Assembly: GCA_009885105.1 (NCBI GenBank)
Contig: VFLI01000031.1
Coordinates: forward strand, 1-64,000
From: Spirochaetia bacterium
Lineage (GTDB): Bacteria; Spirochaetota; Leptospiria; Leptospirales; Leptonemataceae
DNA: 64,000 bases
Direction: 5' to 3'
Made by a program: the position numbers and the translations under genes. Below, in pieces: positions 17,896-27,206 of the stretch. Under the pieces are notes generated by a model. The model did not search any database. It saw nothing but the letters and a program-made list of their open reading frames with translations, and was not told the DNA's origin. Position 1 is the first letter of the stretch. Each line of letters starts with the position of its first letter.

Positions 17896-19179
17896 TTAAG
17901 AAGAAATCACGTCGCGGTATTTGCGGTCCTGCTGTTTGCGCACGTTTGTTTTTTTCTGACGTCTTCTGTTTTTGAATTTGTTGTATATCACTTTCCAGAA
18001 ATAAATCTTTTTTACTTCGCAGCCGTAAGTATTCAGCCAGTCGAGAATGATTGGAAAAACATCCAGGACGGCCCTGTCCCCGAGAACCAGACCCGTATGG
18101 CAGTAATCCACAGGAATGCCTTCTTCCCGTCCCATGACATGGAATTCTTTCGCTTTGCTGGCGGTTTTATCAAATGCGAATTTTACAACATCGCGGCTGG
18201 CAATATGGTCGCGTGCTCCCGCGATAAAAAGAGCCGGCAGCGTGATTTTTGGAAAAGAATCGCGGTAGTTGTAACTTCCGTCCTTTGTGAATTCATTTCC
18301 ACTTTTAATCCAGTCTATGAATTGCAGCGCAAGGCCAGGGGCAATATTCTCCACGCCGTTTTTCATCATGCGCCGAATGGTGGCGCTGTTGACGACTTCC
18401 TTATTGTATACGAGTTCTTCTATTGGAGTGATGAAACGACCTGTTATTGGCGAGACGACCTGCGCGCCGAACTTCAGATCGAGCATCTGGCTCAGCCAGG
18501 GATATTTAGAAAGAGCGCCCCAGATGGTGGTTCGCGCATGGTCAATACGGCCCGGTCCGCCGAGCGATGTCAGCGTTGAAATGCTTTCATGTCCAGGAAG
18601 CTGCCTTCCCAGAAAACCGTACGCGATCATGGCGCCCATGCTGTGGCCGATCCAGTTCACTCTGGGTGTGCCTGTCAGCTGCTTCACTTTCTGGATCACA
18701 GCCGGCACATCGTTTTCCACAATATCATCAAAACAGAAATCACGGTAACCATAACGGGATGAATGGTACGATTTGCCGACACCCCTGAGGCTGAGAACAA
18801 AAACCGGATAGCCGTTCTGTTTCAGGAAATAGGCCAGACTGTGAGCCCGGTCCATATCGACGCCAAATTTGTTCACGGCGATGCCGTGCGAAAGTATTAC
18901 AGGATAGGCGCCCGGTTTTGGATACCTGGGTCTGTGGAAATGCATGGCAATATTCCAGCCGTCATCTGTATGAGCGTGAAATACCTGGTCTGCTATGTCC
19001 TCCAGGCCGTAGAGTCTGTCCCACAGAAATGAAAAGAGAGGATAAAAAACGACCAGAACTATCAGAACGCCCGCGGCCAAAATCGCCACACTTCCGGTCA
19101 CAACAGCCAGAAGCAGAATAATGACAATGGATGTCAGTATGTACAGCGGATTTTTTCGTTTTCTGTAGGGTCCAAACAC
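17896..19179 (-). CDS. Membrane-anchored alpha/beta hydrolase
   Basis: Protein of 427 residues, GTG start at 19179. Two adjacent hydrophobic segments (about residues 12-55) anchor it in the inner membrane. The alpha/beta-hydrolase domain follows: PVILSHGIAVNK (oxyanion region), LSLRGVGKSYHS, the nucleophile elbow GHSMGAM (Ser near residue 180), FIAGARDHIAS (Asp) and YCHTGLVLGD (His). This resembles the lysosomal-lipase/lysophospholipase branch. The C-terminus is strongly basic (KKIYFWKVIYNKFKNRRRQ). Substrate is unknown. It lies just upstream of the SGNH gene on the same strand with a gap of about 50 bases. Confidence 0.82.
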   Translation of the reverse strand: MFGPYRKRKNPLYILTSIVIILLLAVVTGSVAILAAGVLIVLVVFYPLFSFLWDRLYGLEDIADQVFHAHTDDGWNIAMHFHRPRYPKPGAYPVILSHGIAVNKFGVDMDRAHSLAYFLKQNGYPVFVLSLRGVGKSYHSSRYGYRDFCFDDIVENDVPAVIQKVKQLTGTPRVNWIGHSMGAMIAYGFLGRQLPGHESISTLTSLGGPGRIDHARTTIWGALSKYPWLSQMLDLKFGAQVVSPITGRFITPIEELVYNKEVVNSATIRRMMKNGVENIAPGLALQFIDWIKSGNEFTKDGSYNYRDSFPKITLPALFIAGARDHIASRDVVKFAFDKTASKAKEFHVMGREEGIPVDYCHTGLVLGDRAVLDVFPIILDWLNTYGCEVKKIYFWKVIYNKFKNRRRQKKTNVRKQQDRKYRDVISS

Positions 19180-19246
19180 GGTAGTTCAAAATCTATCCCG
19201 GCTTCTGTGCGTCAAGTAAAGGAACTGGCCTGGAGCTCACCGGGGC

Positions 19247-21538
19247 CTACTCTTTGCTGAGTTCCTGCGCTTCAACCACAGCGATTGTGGCCAGATTCAC
19301 GATTTCCCGCACAGAGCAGTCCAGGGGCAGCACATGCATCGGTTTTTTCAAACCCAGCAGAATCGGGCCGATGACCTCCGCGCCGCCGATTTCATAGATG
19401 AGTTTGTAAGCGATATTTCCTGATGAAAGGTTTGGGAATATCAGAGTGTTCACATTTTTATTGGCCAGAGTGGAGAAGGGGAACTGATCTTTCAGGAGCG
19501 AGGCGTTTGTGGCAAAATTTGCCTGCAATTCTCCGTCGACGATAATGTCCGGATGATTCCGGTGCAGATAGTTCACCGCATCGCGAACTTTTGTGGGCTC
19601 ATCGCCCTCGGACGAGCCGAAGTTGGAATAGGACAGCATGGCAATTCGCGGCGTGATGCCGAATCGTTTGACCGACTGCGCAACCAGGAGTGTGATATCT
19701 ATAAGATCCTGGGTTGTCGGGTCCACGTTCACCGTTGTGTCTGCAAAAAAGAAAGTTCCTTTGCCTGTTGTAATTATGTACATTCCCGCGGCCAGCCGCA
19801 CGCCTTCCTGCATACCAATTGTCTGCAGCGCGATTTTTATCGGACTGGCATAGCTCCGTGTGACTCCGGATATCATCGCATCGGCCATGCCCTTCTCCAC
19901 CATCATCGCCCCGAAATGATGTCTGTCTTTCATCGACCGTCGTGCCTCATATATTGTGACGCCGCGTCGCTGTCGTTTCTCCAGAAAAGCTTCAGAGAAC
20001 TGCAAAGACAGGGCGGACATTTCATCGCTCAGAGGATCAATCATTTCCATATCCGAAAGGTCAATACTGTATTCCTTTGCCATGCTGTTGATGCGCTCGA
20101 TGTCGCCCAGAAGAATTGGATAGGCGACTCCCTCCTCCTTGAGCGCCAGCGCCGATTTTAAGATTTTGTAGTTGTCTGCCTCGGCAAACACGACTCGTTT
20201 TGGATTTCGTTTTGCTTTTTCCGTGAAGGTCCGGATCAGTTTGTTGTCCTGTCCCATCAGAGTGATCAGTTCATTCTTGTATTCTTCCCAGTCGGTAATT
20301 TTCTTTTTTGCGGCGCCCGACTCCATTGCGGCTTTCGCCACGGCGGGCGATACTGTGTAAATCAACCGTGGATCGATCGGTTTGGGAATGATATAATCTT
20401 TTCCAAAAACAAGATTGCGTGTATTGTATGCAAGATTGACTGAATCCGGAACCGGTTCTTTTGCCAGAGATGCTATTGCGTAAACTGCCGCAAGTTTCAT
20501 TTCTTCGTTGATTTTCGTTGCGCGAACATCCAGAGCTCCCCGAAAGATAAATGGAAATCCCAGCACATTATTCACCTGATTGGGATGATCGGATCGCCCC
20601 GTGGCGACAATGATGTCATCCCTGGAAGCCATGGCTTCCTCATAGGATATTTCAGGATCGGGATTCGCAAGAGCCAGAACGATTGGATTTTTAGCCATGC
20701 TCCGGACCATCGCGTTGCTCACGATATTTCCTTTGGACAGCCCGATAAAAACATCCGCATCTTTCATGGCCTCGGCAAGGGTTCTCGCGGAAGTTTTCAC
20801 CGCAAAAGCCTTCTTTTGTGCGTCCAGATCTTTTCTCTCATCTGAGATTACTCCTTTGCTGTCCAGCATCAGGATATTTTCTCTTTTTACTCCGACGGAA
20901 ACATATAGTTTCGCGCAGGATATCGCAGCCGCTCCGGCTCCGTTCATGACAAGTTTTATTTTAGAAAGATCTTTTTTTGTAAGTTCGCAGGCATTGATGA
21001 GTGCTGCCGTTGAAATGATGGCAGTGCCGTGCTGATCATCGTGCATCAGAGGGATGTCCAGCTCTTCCTTCAAACGAGTTTCAATTTCAAAGCATTCGGG
21101 CGCTTTGATATCTTCAAGGTTTATGCCGCCAAACGTAGGAGCGATTGCTTTCACGGTCTGTATGAAAATCTCCGTGTCTTTTGTGTCCACTTCGATATCA
21201 AAAACATCGATCCCGGCGTAGATCTTGAACAGCATTCCTTTGCCTTCCATCACAGGTTTGCCGGCCAGCGCTCCAATATCGCCGAGCCCCAGAACGGCCG
21301 TGCCGTTTGAAATAACGGCAACAAGATTTCCTTTTGCCGTGTACTTATAAACATCTTCCGGATTTTTTGCAATTTCCAGGCAGGGTTCCGCAACACCCGG
21401 CGAATAGGCGAGCGAAAGGTCTCTCTGCGTGCTGTGTGGTTTTGTCGGCACAACCTCGATCTTGCCGGGTTTGCCGGAGGAATGGTAATCCAGAGCCTCC
21501 TGTTTGCTGATTTTGGAAGGAATGGTTTGTTTATTCAT
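19247..21538 (-). CDS. maeB: NADP-malic enzyme/phosphotransacetylase-like fusion
   Basis: Protein of 763 residues from ATG 21538; the frame runs to 21622 but the first 28 residues are not malic enzyme. The N-terminal part (to about 420) is a malic enzyme: [65 protein letters not shown]. The remainder is a phosphate acetyl/butyryltransferase-like domain ([16 protein letters not shown], then [14 protein letters not shown], and a final GPILLGL). This is the MaeB layout: malate to pyruvate with NADP, the C-terminal domain being regulatory. It stands alone, divergent from the gene at 21677. With Pyk and PtsI in the same window it belongs to the PEP-pyruvate-malate node. Confidence 0.95.
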   Translation of the reverse strand: MNKQTIPSKISKQEALDYHSSGKPGKIEVVPTKPHSTQRDLSLAYSPGVAEPCLEIAKNPEDVYKYTAKGNLVAVISNGTAVLGLGDIGALAGKPVMEGKGMLFKIYAGIDVFDIEVDTKDTEIFIQTVKAIAPTFGGINLEDIKAPECFEIETRLKEELDIPLMHDDQHGTAIISTAALINACELTKKDLSKIKLVMNGAGAAAISCAKLYVSVGVKRENILMLDSKGVISDERKDLDAQKKAFAVKTSARTLAEAMKDADVFIGLSKGNIVSNAMVRSMAKNPIVLALANPDPEISYEEAMASRDDIIVATGRSDHPNQVNNVLGFPFIFRGALDVRATKINEEMKLAAVYAIASLAKEPVPDSVNLAYNTRNLVFGKDYIIPKPIDPRLIYTVSPAVAKAAMESGAAKKKITDWEEYKNELITLMGQDNKLIRTFTEKAKRNPKRVVFAEADNYKILKSALALKEEGVAYPILLGDIERINSMAKEYSIDLSDMEMIDPLSDEMSALSLQFSEAFLEKRQRRGVTIYEARRSMKDRHHFGAMMVEKGMADAMISGVTRSYASPIKIALQTIGMQEGVRLAAGMYIITTGKGTFFFADTTVNVDPTTQDLIDITLLVAQSVKRFGITPRIAMLSYSNFGSSEGDEPTKVRDAVNYLHRNHPDIIVDGELQANFATNASLLKDQFPFSTLANKNVNTLIFPNLSSGNIAYKLIYEIGGAEVIGPILLGLKKPMHVLPLDCSVREIVNLATIAVVEAQELSKE

Positions 21539-21676
21539 ATATATTGAACCTGAAAATAATGCTGCGATGCTTTTTGAATTAAAGGAACGCTTTTTGCTAC
21601 CAGGTTTTGGGCACTCGAGCAATACAATGGTTTTTCTTTCGGTTTGACCTTAAAAAGGCCTGTTTGACTCTGGACC

Positions 21677-22105
21677 ATGGCCGGGGCCGGAATCAAAAAG
21701 AAATTTCAGGGAACTTTCTTTGAGCTGCAGTATCCCGTTTTCTGGCTCCATGAAATCATTGAGGACATTCCCGCTTTTTACGATCCAAACGGCAGCGGCG
21801 CGCTCCAGGTGGCCTCTGTTATTAAAGATTCAGAAATCCGAATTGAGGAAGAAATGCAGCAGTTCCTTTTTCGTCATTCCATAGAGTATGAGAGAGACAA
21901 GATCGCTCTGGTTGAAGATGTTGATTTTGCCTCCGCCGCCTGCGAGTTTATCAGCCAGGACAGATTCTGGCTCGTGCACATGCTTTCTCTCAGACGCAGG
22001 CTTCTGATTGTTATGTACAATTCGGATGAAATTCCGACCAGGGAAACGGGTGAGCTGATTTCAGAATTCATTCGTTCCATCCGATTTCTGGATACGCAGA
22101 CATGA
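21677..22105 (+). CDS. Conserved hypothetical protein upstream of purN
   Basis: Protein of 142 residues, ATG 21677 with no clear ribosome site. The N-terminal half (FELQYPVFWLHEIIEDIPAF, then YDPNGSGALQVASV) has the pattern of small proteins with an F.YP..W.... P..FYDP.G.GALQI core, reminiscent of PsbP/DUF1795-like folds. No catalytic motif is seen. Its stop overlaps the purN start (ATGA), so both are translated from one message; a direct role in purine synthesis is not implied. Confidence 0.6.
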   Translation: MAGAGIKKKFQGTFFELQYPVFWLHEIIEDIPAFYDPNGSGALQVASVIKDSEIRIEEEMQQFLFRHSIEYERDKIALVEDVDFASAACEFISQDRFWLVHMLSLRRRLLIVMYNSDEIPTRETGELISEFIRSIRFLDTQT

Positions 22106-22707
22106 TTCGCACCGTTGTGATGGCATCCGGCCGGGGCAGCAATTTTCGGGCCGTAGTTGGAGCCGTGAATGAAAGTAAAATATCTAAAGTAAACATACTG
22201 GGGCTGGTCACCGATCGCCCGGATACGGGAGCGGAAAGTTTTGCCAGGGAACAGGGAATTGCTGTTCGGGTTGTGGATTTTTCTGCCCATGCGGATAAAA
22301 AGGATTTTCATGAAGCGCTCTTTGAGGCCGTGAATGCTTTTGATCCGGAACTGATTCTGACGCTGGGATACATGCGTATCATCGACAGCCGGCTGGTTCA
22401 GAAATTTTCCAACAGGATGATAAACATCCATCCGGCGCTTCTGCCGGCCTTTCCGGGTCTTAAGGCTCAGAAACAGGCTGTCGATTACGGAGTGAAAATT
22501 TCCGGCGCCACTGTGCATTTTGTCGATGAAGGCGTCGACTCCGGTCCGGTCATTCTCCAGGAAGCTGTTCCGGTTCCTCCGGATGCCACGCCGCAGAGTC
22601 TTTCGGCGTTGATTCTGAAAGTCGAACATCGTATTGTTGTGGAGGCTGTCCGGCTCTATTCGGAAGAGCGGCTGGAAATCAGCGGGCGAAAAGTCAAGAT
22701 ACGGTAA
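22102..22707 (+). CDS. purN: Phosphoribosylglycinamide formyltransferase
   Basis: Protein of 201 residues of the GART (10-formyl-THF dependent) family, third step of purine synthesis. The N-terminus MIRTVVMASGRGSNFRAV is the phosphate-binding loop; LTLGYMRIID corresponds to the usual AGYM.I; NIHPALLPAFPGLKAQKQAVDYG carries the catalytic Asn-His; SGATVHFVDEGVDSGPVILQEAVPV carries the catalytic Asp. Length is standard. purH follows 1.1 kb downstream on the same strand, separated by a decayed transporter. Confidence 0.95.
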   Translation: MIRTVVMASGRGSNFRAVVGAVNESKISKVNILGLVTDRPDTGAESFAREQGIAVRVVDFSAHADKKDFHEALFEAVNAFDPELILTLGYMRIIDSRLVQKFSNRMINIHPALLPAFPGLKAQKQAVDYGVKISGATVHFVDEGVDSGPVILQEAVPVPPDATPQSLSALILKVEHRIVVEAVRLYSEERLEISGRKVKIR

Positions 22708-22870
22708 GAAAGCTTCTGCTCTCTGCTCAATTCATTCACATTTTCTCAAGCTGCACCGCGCACAGTCAGAAGTCTGGCTTTGCCATCCGGGGTCGGGAAA
22801 ATTCCCTCGGCATACAGGCTGTCCGTTTCAGGAGAAGACGCATCACTGCAGGGCCATTGCAGACCGCCGT

Positions 22871-22886
22871 TGGCTTGCTTCTTGCT
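22871..22886 (+). promoter_or_regulatory. Candidate sigma-54 promoter
   Basis: TGGCTTG-CTTC-TTGCT matches the -24/-12 consensus TGGCACG-N4-TTGCW in length and in every key base (GG and GC). It lies 11 bases before the ATG of the decayed nitrate/nitrite transporter, a class often under nitrogen control. The short distance would give an almost leaderless message, so the original start may have been elsewhere. Confidence 0.45.
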
Positions 22887-22897
22887 TAGGCATATGC

Positions 22898-23517
22898 ATG
22901 AAATCAAACACAAAAATAGATTCGGCCTCGGAAGCGGTCATTTCTGATTCCCTATCTTTTGTCACTGTTGTAACCGCGGATCGTTCCCGTTACGATCTGG
23001 AACATTGGGACATTGAGAATGATTCCATCTGGGCTTGCTGGTTCGCCCTCTGGGCAGCTGGATCTCTGATAAAATTGGAGGCGCGAAAGTGACTTTCTGG
23101 AATTTCATCTGCATGATGTTCGCTCTGGCGGGCGCACTGTACTTTCTTCTGGCCACAACCAGATCCAGCGGCTCGTTCCTCGGATTCTTCATTATGTTCA
23201 TGATCCTGTTTATCTGCGCCGGTATCGGAAACGGTTCAACCTATAGAATGATTCCTATCATATATCTTTCGAAAAATCGCCATTCGAGCCCAGGAGATGC
23301 CACTCATACAGCGAACAAACAATCCGGCGCTGTCGTGGGTATCACTTCAGCCTTTGCCGCATACGGCGCTTTCTTCATTCCCAAAAGTTTTGGCACATCG
23401 ATAGATCTTCTGGGAACTCCGGCAGCGGCTCTCGTGCTGTTTATGGGCTACTATTTGCTCTGCCTGGCAGTCACGTATTCATTCTACCTGAGAAGAGGCA
23501 CGAAAACAGTCTGTTAA
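22898..23517 (+). pseudogene. Nitrate/nitrite MFS transporter remnant (NarK/NasA type)
   Basis: An N-terminal piece in one frame (ATG 22898, up to WDIENDSIW, similar to the W.PE...FW start of NarK proteins) is joined within a few codons to a C-terminal half in another frame. The second piece has RPLGSWISDKIGGAKVTFW, GIGNGSTYRMIP, and AAYGAFFIPKSFGTS, all diagnostic NarK/NasA motifs covering the last five or six membrane helices. The first six or so helices and the frame are lost. A functional full-length protein would be about 400 residues or more; here only about 200 residues remain. Confidence 0.85.
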
Positions 23518-23548
23518 AACGCAGATAAATCCAGCATTCCTCTGCCTT

Positions 23549-23590
23549 CAACACCAGAATTCATATTCGAAATCCTGAATTCTGGTGTTG
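23549..23590. terminator. Perfect 15-bp inverted repeat
   Basis: CAACACCAGAATTCA (23549-23563) and TGAATTCTGGTGTTG (23576-23590) are exact reverse complements with a 12-base loop. It lies 30 bases after the transporter remnant stop. A short T-rich run follows on the plus strand (GATTTTG), so a terminator is possible, but the long perfect arms could also be a protein-binding site or a small mobile element end. Confidence 0.5.
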
Positions 23591-23682
23591 ACTGATTTTG
23601 TTGCCATCCATTTTTTCGGATTGACCGTTTTCATCGCTGCAGAGGCGATTGCATTAATTCATTGAAAAGTTGGCTCCCCGAA

Positions 23683-23703
23683 TCAGTCAGATACTCTGAC
23701 TGA
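23683..23703. promoter_or_regulatory. Perfect 9-bp inverted repeat upstream of purH
   Basis: TCAGTCAGA (23683-23691), loop TAC, TCTGACTGA (23695-23703). It sits 66 bases before purH and just upstream of an AT-rich tandem repeat likely to hold the promoter. An operator for a purine-responsive repressor is possible; the sequence does not match the PurR consensus. Confidence 0.45.
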
Positions 23704-23726
23704 TACACAACAATACCGGGCAGTAT

Positions 23727-23766
23727 ATAAAACAATATATAATAATATAAAACAATATACAATAAT
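23727..23766 (+). repeat. Two tandem 20-base AT-rich units before purH
   Basis: ATAAAACAATATATAATAAT is followed directly by a copy with one base changed, ending two bases before the purH ATG. The units carry several TATAAT-like hexamers, so they may contain the -10 element. No Shine-Dalgarno sequence precedes the ATG. Confidence 0.7.
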
Positions 23767-23768
23767 AT

Positions 23769-25334
23769 ATGATCTCAATCAAACGCGCTCTCATCTCCGT
23801 ATCCGACAAAACAGGAATCGTTGAATTCGCCCGCTTCCTGAGTGAAAACGGCGCAGAAATTCTATCCACAGGCGGCACGCTGAAAACGCTTCGCGATGCC
23901 GGCCTTGCCACGGGCGCCATTGAAGATTACACGGGCTTTCCGGAGATGATGGACGGCCGGCTGAAAACTCTCCATCCCAAAATTCACGGAGGGCTTCTGG
24001 CTCTGCGCGACAATAAAGATCATGTGCGCTCCATGACTGAGCACGGTATTTCCGGCATCGATCTGGTTGTCGTGAATCTCTATCCATTTGCCGCCACAAT
24101 CGCCCGAACCGGCGCTACTTTTGACGAGGCGGTGGAAAATATTGATATCGGCGGTCCTGCCATGCTTCGCAGCGCGGCAAAAAATTACCGATTTACAGCC
24201 GCAGTCTGCGATCCCGCTGATTATTCCGCCGTCATGGACGCGGTCCGGGCCGGAGGCGTCACCCAGGAACTTTCCCTGAGGCTGTCGAGAACCGTATTCA
24301 ACCACACGGCCGCTTACGATGCGATGATTGCCGGTTACCTGAATAAAAACGCCGGAATAAAATTTCCAGAGAATCTCACGCTGACTTACAGAAAAACACA
24401 GGGACTGCGTTACGGCGAAAATCCTCATCAGGAAGCCGCATACTACCGGCCGGCAGTGGATCTGGAAAAAGAAAGAATAACCGGCATACCGGGGACGCGG
24501 CAGTTGCAGGGAAAGGAGCTCTCATTCAACAATCTGCTGGATTTCAGTTCTGCTCTGTTCGCGGCGCTTTCGCTTCCCGGCCCCGGAGCCGTGATTGTCA
24601 AACATCTCAATCCCTGCGGCGCCTCGGCCAATGCGGGAAAACTGGCGGATGCATTCCTGCTTGCGCGGAATTGCGATCCGGTCAGCGCCTTCGGAGGCGT
24701 GATCGCTGTTTCAGACGAACTGGACGAATCAACAGCGTCGCTTATCGCGGAAAATTTCGCAGAGGGAGTCATAGCCCCGTCCTTTTCTGCCGGAGCGCTG
24801 AAAGTTCTGGCGGATAAAAAAAATCTCAGGCTGATCGAATATCACAATGCGGCCGCTTTCCTGGAAGGCGGAATGGAAATTCGCCAGATTCTCGGCGGAG
24901 TTCTGTACCAGGATTTCGATTCGGCGTATGCTCCGGCCGATTCATGGAAAACGGTCACGGAAACTGTTCCGGACTCAGATACAATGCAGGCCCTGGATTT
25001 TGCATGGCGGCTGGTCAAGCATGTAAAATCGAATGCGATTGTTTTTTGTTCGCAGAATGCATCGCTGGGAATCGGGGCCGGCCAGATGAGCCGGATTGAT
25101 TCGGTCGATATCGCCGTAATGAAGGCTCAAAAAAACGGCCTGGATCTAAAAAATTCCGTCGTTGCGTCAGACGCTTTCTTCCCGTTCCGGGACGGTCTGG
25201 ATTCGCTGGCCCGCGCAGGCGCAAAAGCGGTCATTCAGCCGGGAGGCTCTGTACGGGATCAGGAAGTGATCGACGCCGCCAACGAGCATAAAATTGCTAT
25301 GGTGTTTACAGGCATGCGGCATTTCCGGCATTGA
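23769..25334 (+). CDS. purH: Bifunctional AICAR transformylase/IMP cyclohydrolase
   Basis: Protein of 521 residues, standard length. The N-terminal MGS-like IMP cyclohydrolase domain begins MISIKRALISVSDKTGIVEFA and includes STGGTLKTL, KTLHPKIHGG and VVVNLYPF. The AICAR transformylase domain carries LRYGENPHQEAAYY, KELSFNN, IVKHLNPCGAS (catalytic Lys-His) and DAFFPFRDGLD. It catalyses the last two steps of IMP synthesis. Translation seems to start without a Shine-Dalgarno sequence, in AT-rich DNA. Confidence 0.96.
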   Translation: MISIKRALISVSDKTGIVEFARFLSENGAEILSTGGTLKTLRDAGLATGAIEDYTGFPEMMDGRLKTLHPKIHGGLLALRDNKDHVRSMTEHGISGIDLVVVNLYPFAATIARTGATFDEAVENIDIGGPAMLRSAAKNYRFTAAVCDPADYSAVMDAVRAGGVTQELSLRLSRTVFNHTAAYDAMIAGYLNKNAGIKFPENLTLTYRKTQGLRYGENPHQEAAYYRPAVDLEKERITGIPGTRQLQGKELSFNNLLDFSSALFAALSLPGPGAVIVKHLNPCGASANAGKLADAFLLARNCDPVSAFGGVIAVSDELDESTASLIAENFAEGVIAPSFSAGALKVLADKKNLRLIEYHNAAAFLEGGMEIRQILGGVLYQDFDSAYAPADSWKTVTETVPDSDTMQALDFAWRLVKHVKSNAIVFCSQNASLGIGAGQMSRIDSVDIAVMKAQKNGLDLKNSVVASDAFFPFRDGLDSLARAGAKAVIQPGGSVRDQEVIDAANEHKIAMVFTGMRHFRH

Positions 25335-25341
25335 GGAAAAG

Positions 25342-25884
25342 ATGAAGAATTTCTCACGCAGAGCCGCGGAGGGCACAGAGAAGAGAAGGAACGCGAAGAA
25401 GGGAATTAACGTTCCGGAACGCTTGCCATCCATTAATATTTTCTTTCGTCTTCCTCCTCTTTCTCTGCTTCTCTGCGTGAAATTCTTATTCTTTTCTTAC
25501 TGTATATTTATCGTTTCCTCCTGCACAACCTTTGTGGATATCAAGGGAAGGCAGAAAGGCAGCGTTGACAATCCGGTTCTGTGTGACAGGCCGGAAGGCG
25601 AACGTGAATATCTCAAACGTCTGCGCTCGCCGGAAGGGGATCCTGTGTCCTACGAATGGCTGGATGCTGTGCTCGGGCCGCAGGGGCATGTGCTGGACAG
25701 GTTTCGAATTCTGAATCCCGCCAGAAAAAACGACACACGCAGCATCGGAACAAAATTTCTGGACCTCTTCCGCGAAGAACCCAAACTGCCGCCTGCTTTT
25801 CGGATCTATATGGATATGTACCGCGCCGGACAGCGTGATAAAGAAGCGGTTCCCGGATTCATCCTCCTGGAGGAGGATAAGTGA
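25342..25884 (+). CDS. Lipoprotein whose leader crosses a hairpin repeat
   Basis: From ATG 25342 the product is 180 residues; GAGG lies 5 bases before the ATG and overlaps the purH stop. An alternative in-frame GTG at 25477 would give 135 residues with a normal leader, MKFLFFSYCIFIVSSC (lipobox VSSC), but without a ribosome site. The segment encoding the first 45 or so residues (RRAAEGTEKRR and on) is a family B hairpin repeat, so it was probably inserted into the 5' end of the gene. The mature part is charged (EGEREYLKRLRSPEGDP) with no family recognised. Confidence 0.6.
   Translation: MKNFSRRAAEGTEKRRNAKKGINVPERLPSINIFFRLPPLSLLLCVKFLFFSYCIFIVSSCTTFVDIKGRQKGSVDNPVLCDRPEGEREYLKRLRSPEGDPVSYEWLDAVLGPQGHVLDRFRILNPARKNDTRSIGTKFLDLFREEPKLPPAFRIYMDMYRAGQRDKEAVPGFILLEEDK
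25348..25486. repeat. Long hairpin repeat, family B, copy 1
   Basis: Left arm AATTTCTCACGCAGAGCCGC and on (25348-25384) and right arm CTCTTTCTCTGCTTCTCTGC and on (25457-25486) are imperfect reverse complements with the CACGCAGAG core. The repeat lies within the open frame of the lipoprotein gene. Another copy is at 58096-58336. Confidence 0.85.
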
Positions 25885-25903
25885 TAAAAAGGCTTTAAGG
25901 ATT

Positions 25904-26022
25904 TAACCGCGAATACACGCGAATAAACGCTAATAAGATCCGGAATGGAAACCGCTGAGGACATTAACGTTAGCTTATTCTCTTTTCCGATTGGCGTTTA
26001 TTGGCGTTTATTAGCGGTTTCT
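25904..26022. repeat. Long hairpin repeat, family A, copy 2
   Basis: Left arm 25904-25935 (TAACCGCGAATACACGCGAA and on) pairs with the right arm 25989-26022 (GATTGGCGTTTATTGGCG and on). A nested pair (GCTAATAAG with CGTTAGCTTATTC) lies inside. It fills most of the 260-base gap before the broken lipoprotein gene; an additional CTTCTCTTTTTCGCTGAGAAA follows at 26031-26052. Confidence 0.85.
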
Positions 26023-26147
26023 TAATCTTTGCTTCTCTTTTTCGCTGAGAAATTACGCTTATTTTTTTTATTATTAAGATTGACAAATGGCGGGGAATTG
26101 CCTTGAAATATTGACAGGCGTATCCTCAACGCTTTGCGGAGCATTCC

Positions 26148-26934
26148 ATGATGTCCCTGTTTTTCTGCATTACGGCTTCTTTCTTGGTTCTGGCTGGCTG
26201 CATAATGCCTGCGCGGAATTCCAGGTCAGATATTTTTCGTGGAGTCGGATTCGGATCCACTGCGGAGGAAGCCAGACAAAACGCCCGCAGAGAAATTCTC
26301 GAATCGGGAAGTCGCAATTTTGTTCGAACCAGGTCGGAAACTTCAAACAGTCAATCCCGGGTCGATTTAATCATTTCATCCAGTGAGGGCTATATAGAGG
26401 ATTCTTGAATCCTCGATGAAAAATGGATAAACGGCGCTTGGCGGGTGGAAGCTGAAGGAAGAATAGCCGCTCTGCCGCTGCGAATTCCGATTCTGTTGAT
26501 GCACACGATTTAATCAGAGGATCTTTCATCCGCGCTGGCGGAATAAATTTCCAGATAGCTTATGGTTGAACTGGCAAAAAATAAGCAGGCGAAATTATTC
26601 GATCAATATTTCCGGCGCTCCGCGCGAGATTCCGGATTCGGCTTTGAGGATGCGGCCTGTTTCCGCCGGCAGTCTTCGCTGGGGATCGTACGAAGGCGAA
26701 ATGAGCTGGAAAGAGGCGCAGAAAGCCTGCGCCAATCGCGGTATGCGACTGCCGACAAAAGACGAGCTTCTTGCCGGCTTTGACAGCCGATCGGAAACCC
26801 TGCGATCGCCGTCGCTCTGGTACTGGTCGTCAACGCCCTTCGACGAAAGTAAGGTCTACATCATGTATATGTACAACGGCTCGACAGCCAATGATTCTCA
26901 CGGCTACAGATATCATGTGCGCTGTGTGACGTGA
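26148..26934 (+). pseudogene. Broken lipoprotein with Lcl/DUF1566-type C-terminal domain
   Basis: The first frame (ATG 26148) gives a lipoprotein leader (FLVLAGC) and a domain with GVGFGSTAEEARQNARREIL, as in LPP20-like leptospiral lipoproteins. It stops at TGA 26406-26408. Reading on in the same frame continues sensibly (ILDEKWINGAWRVEAEGRIA), so that TGA is a nonsense mutation. The C-terminal domain is in another frame (to 26934): GSLRWGSYEGEMSWKEAQ, CANRGMRLPTKDELLAGF, YWSST and a final HVRCV, the Lcl/DUF1566 fold related to FGE-sulfatase. At least one frameshift near 26520-26650 separates the parts. Confidence 0.8.
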
Positions 26935-27044
26935 TATTGACCGGTGTATAATAGAATGAACATTTGCAAGAATTATAGTTATGTTGCCTCTAGTTTGTGC
27001 GATTCATTCAGTTATTCTGTTGGTACATCTATTGCTATCTATAA

Positions 27045-27206
27045 TTATTTGAACAGATATCGCAGGGCGGAGGCAGAGCGTCAGGCTTTCTCAGGACCGA
27101 TGCGGGTGTCGTTCGCATTACCGAGTTCGAGGATGAACACTTTGCAAAGGCGACAGTGATATCGGGAAAAGTGGAACAGGGGAATATCGTCGAACTTGAA
27201 AATTAA
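27045..27206 (+). pseudogene. C-terminal remnant, family shared with 34109-34280
   Basis: After a stop at 27042-27044 a frame encodes LFEQISQGGGRASGFLRTDA, then VRITEFEDEHFAKATVISG and KVEQGNIVELEN before TAA 27204-27206. The pattern DEHFA(K/R)AT.ISG...(K/Q)G..V.L is also found on the minus strand at 34109-34280, so both are decayed tails of one protein family. It overlaps the convergent gene at 27203 by 4 bases. Confidence 0.6.

Noticed and set aside
19553-20161. 202-residue plus-strand frame
   Set aside because: Antisense to the clear maeB gene, with no ribosome site or recognisable protein pattern.
23600-23768. Purine riboswitch before purH
   Set aside because: The conserved purine-aptamer junction sequences are not seen; only inverted and AT-rich tandem repeats are present.
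13963-26022. CRISPR array
   Set aside because: The repeated words occur as inverted arms of separate hairpins, not as regularly spaced direct repeats with unique spacers, and no cas gene is present.
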